Positions 63,562-64,000 of a stretch of 64,000 bases of DNA are shown here, one piece after another. Made by a program: the position numbers and the translations under genes. The notes below the pieces were generated by a model. It did not search any database. It had not been told where the DNA came from and saw only the letters and a list, made by a program, of their open reading frames with translations. Where the stretch lies: the NCBI GenBank assembly GCA_016794125.1, contig JAEUKT010000002.1, positions 186,001 through 250,000 of the forward strand, written 5' to 3'. The number at the start of each line of letters is the position of its first letter. Positions within the stretch are counted from its first letter, which is position 1. This stretch comes from Alphaproteobacteria bacterium (GTDB lineage: Bacteria > Pseudomonadota > Alphaproteobacteria > Micavibrionales > UBA2020).

Positions 63562-64000
63562 ATGTTCGAATATAGTCCTGAAATTATTGAAAAACTGATA
63601 AAATCTCTGTCTCTAGACAGATTGTCAACTTATGGGGCAGGCTCGACTGGATGTAGTCGAGAAGCTCTTGAATTGTACATTTGGAATACTCAAGCTAGCG
63701 CAGCTTTTTATGTCCCTTTACAGGGATTAGAGGTTACGCTTCGAAATGCCCTACACCGTGAACTAGCAAAAAAATTCGGCACCGCAAATTGGTATGACAC
63801 TTTTGGCTTAGAACGGCAGGGCCGCGAGAAGGTTCAAAAAGCTAAAGAGTCCGTCTATGCAGTCCATCGCAAGGTTGCTGCACCGCATGTTGTTGCTGAA
63901 CTCTCATTTGGTTTCTGGCAGTCTCTTTTGAGTAAACGTTATTACCAATCACTTTGGGTACCCGCATTGCACAAAGCATTTCCCAATGCTAAACGAAAAC
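63562..64000 (+). CDS. Abi-like (AbiF/AbiD, Abi_2) protein, 5' part
   Basis: The first 146 residues of an open frame cut by the window edge. It resembles Abi_2-family abortive-infection proteins: EALELYIWNTQASAAFYVPL, GLEVTLRNALHRELAKKFG, WYDTFGL and VAELSFGFWQSLLSKRYY are the N-terminal family blocks. The family's C-terminal HEPN-type RNase motif lies beyond the window. GC content and codon use (many AT-ending codons) differ from all neighbours, which suggests recent acquisition. A candidate structured RNA precedes it; the ribosome-binding site is weak. Confidence 0.85.
   Translation, partial: MFEYSPEIIEKLIKSLSLDRLSTYGAGSTGCSREALELYIWNTQASAAFYVPLQGLEVTLRNALHRELAKKFGTANWYDTFGLERQGREKVQKAKESVYAVHRKVAAPHVVAELSFGFWQSLLSKRYYQSLWVPALHKAFPNAKRK

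Overview
The window is high-GC, gene-dense bacterial chromosome that most resembles an alphaproteobacterium. The pointers are a Usg-family gene, the rpsT-dnaA arrangement, many GANTC sites upstream of dnaA, an HrcA/CIRCE-controlled groESL operon, a TTAA-N7-TTAA CtrA-type box, and the rpsF-rpsR-rplI / dnaB-alr layout. Several genes of unknown function and a run of secreted paralogues suggest a poorly characterised lineage, possibly close to Micavibrio. That placement is inference. I saw no rRNA, tRNA, CRISPR array, prophage or transposase.

Layout. 1-5001: the 3' end of uvrA, a membrane protein of unknown function, an ArsR-SRPBCC pair with a palindromic operator, and two tandem unknown paralogues. 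5054-8231: overlapping lipid A / Kdo genes (waaA, lpxK, lpxL-type). 8342-12509: a small unknown gene and four tandem genes for exported proteins of one unrecognised family. 12628-18849: rsmD, a DUF4139-like protein, uppP, a short MreB-like protein and asd. 19066-28910: a CoA transferase, pyrB, an HD-domain protein, plsY, dprA, topA and rnr, all on the plus strand. 28914-39540: a GGDEF protein, a LOG-family hydrolase, psd-pssA (phosphatidylethanolamine synthesis), comM, an NHLRC2-like protein, a methyltransferase and usg.

39541-47782: groES-groEL behind two CIRCE elements, two ankyrin-repeat genes, mutM, an enoyl-CoA hydratase, rpsT, an AT-rich GANTC-rich region with DnaA boxes, and dnaA. 47857-50912: a DsbD-type reductase and two tandem TerB-like genes. 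50916-57683, minus strand: dnaB-alr-mlaE-mlaF-mrcA packed as one apparent operon joining replication, D-alanine supply, lipid transport and peptidoglycan synthesis. 57794-59871: a free-methionine sulfoxide reductase, a MITE-like inverted-repeat element, and rpsF-rpsR-rplI behind a structured leader. 60128-63435: two small unknown genes, then fabD, an EamA-like gene and fabG.

The window ends in a compositionally different island. Downstream of fabG, where acpP often lies, there is an AT-richer Abi-like (AbiF/AbiD, Abi_2) gene cut off by the window edge. A compact region that can fold into stem-loops precedes it and is a candidate AbiF-associated RNA. This candidate RNA-toxin defence module and the four exported paralogues are the two most interesting items. 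Other notable points are a 63-64 bp element found in two distant intergenic regions, a MutM lacking its last zinc-finger cysteine, and an MreB-like protein reduced to its N-terminal part.
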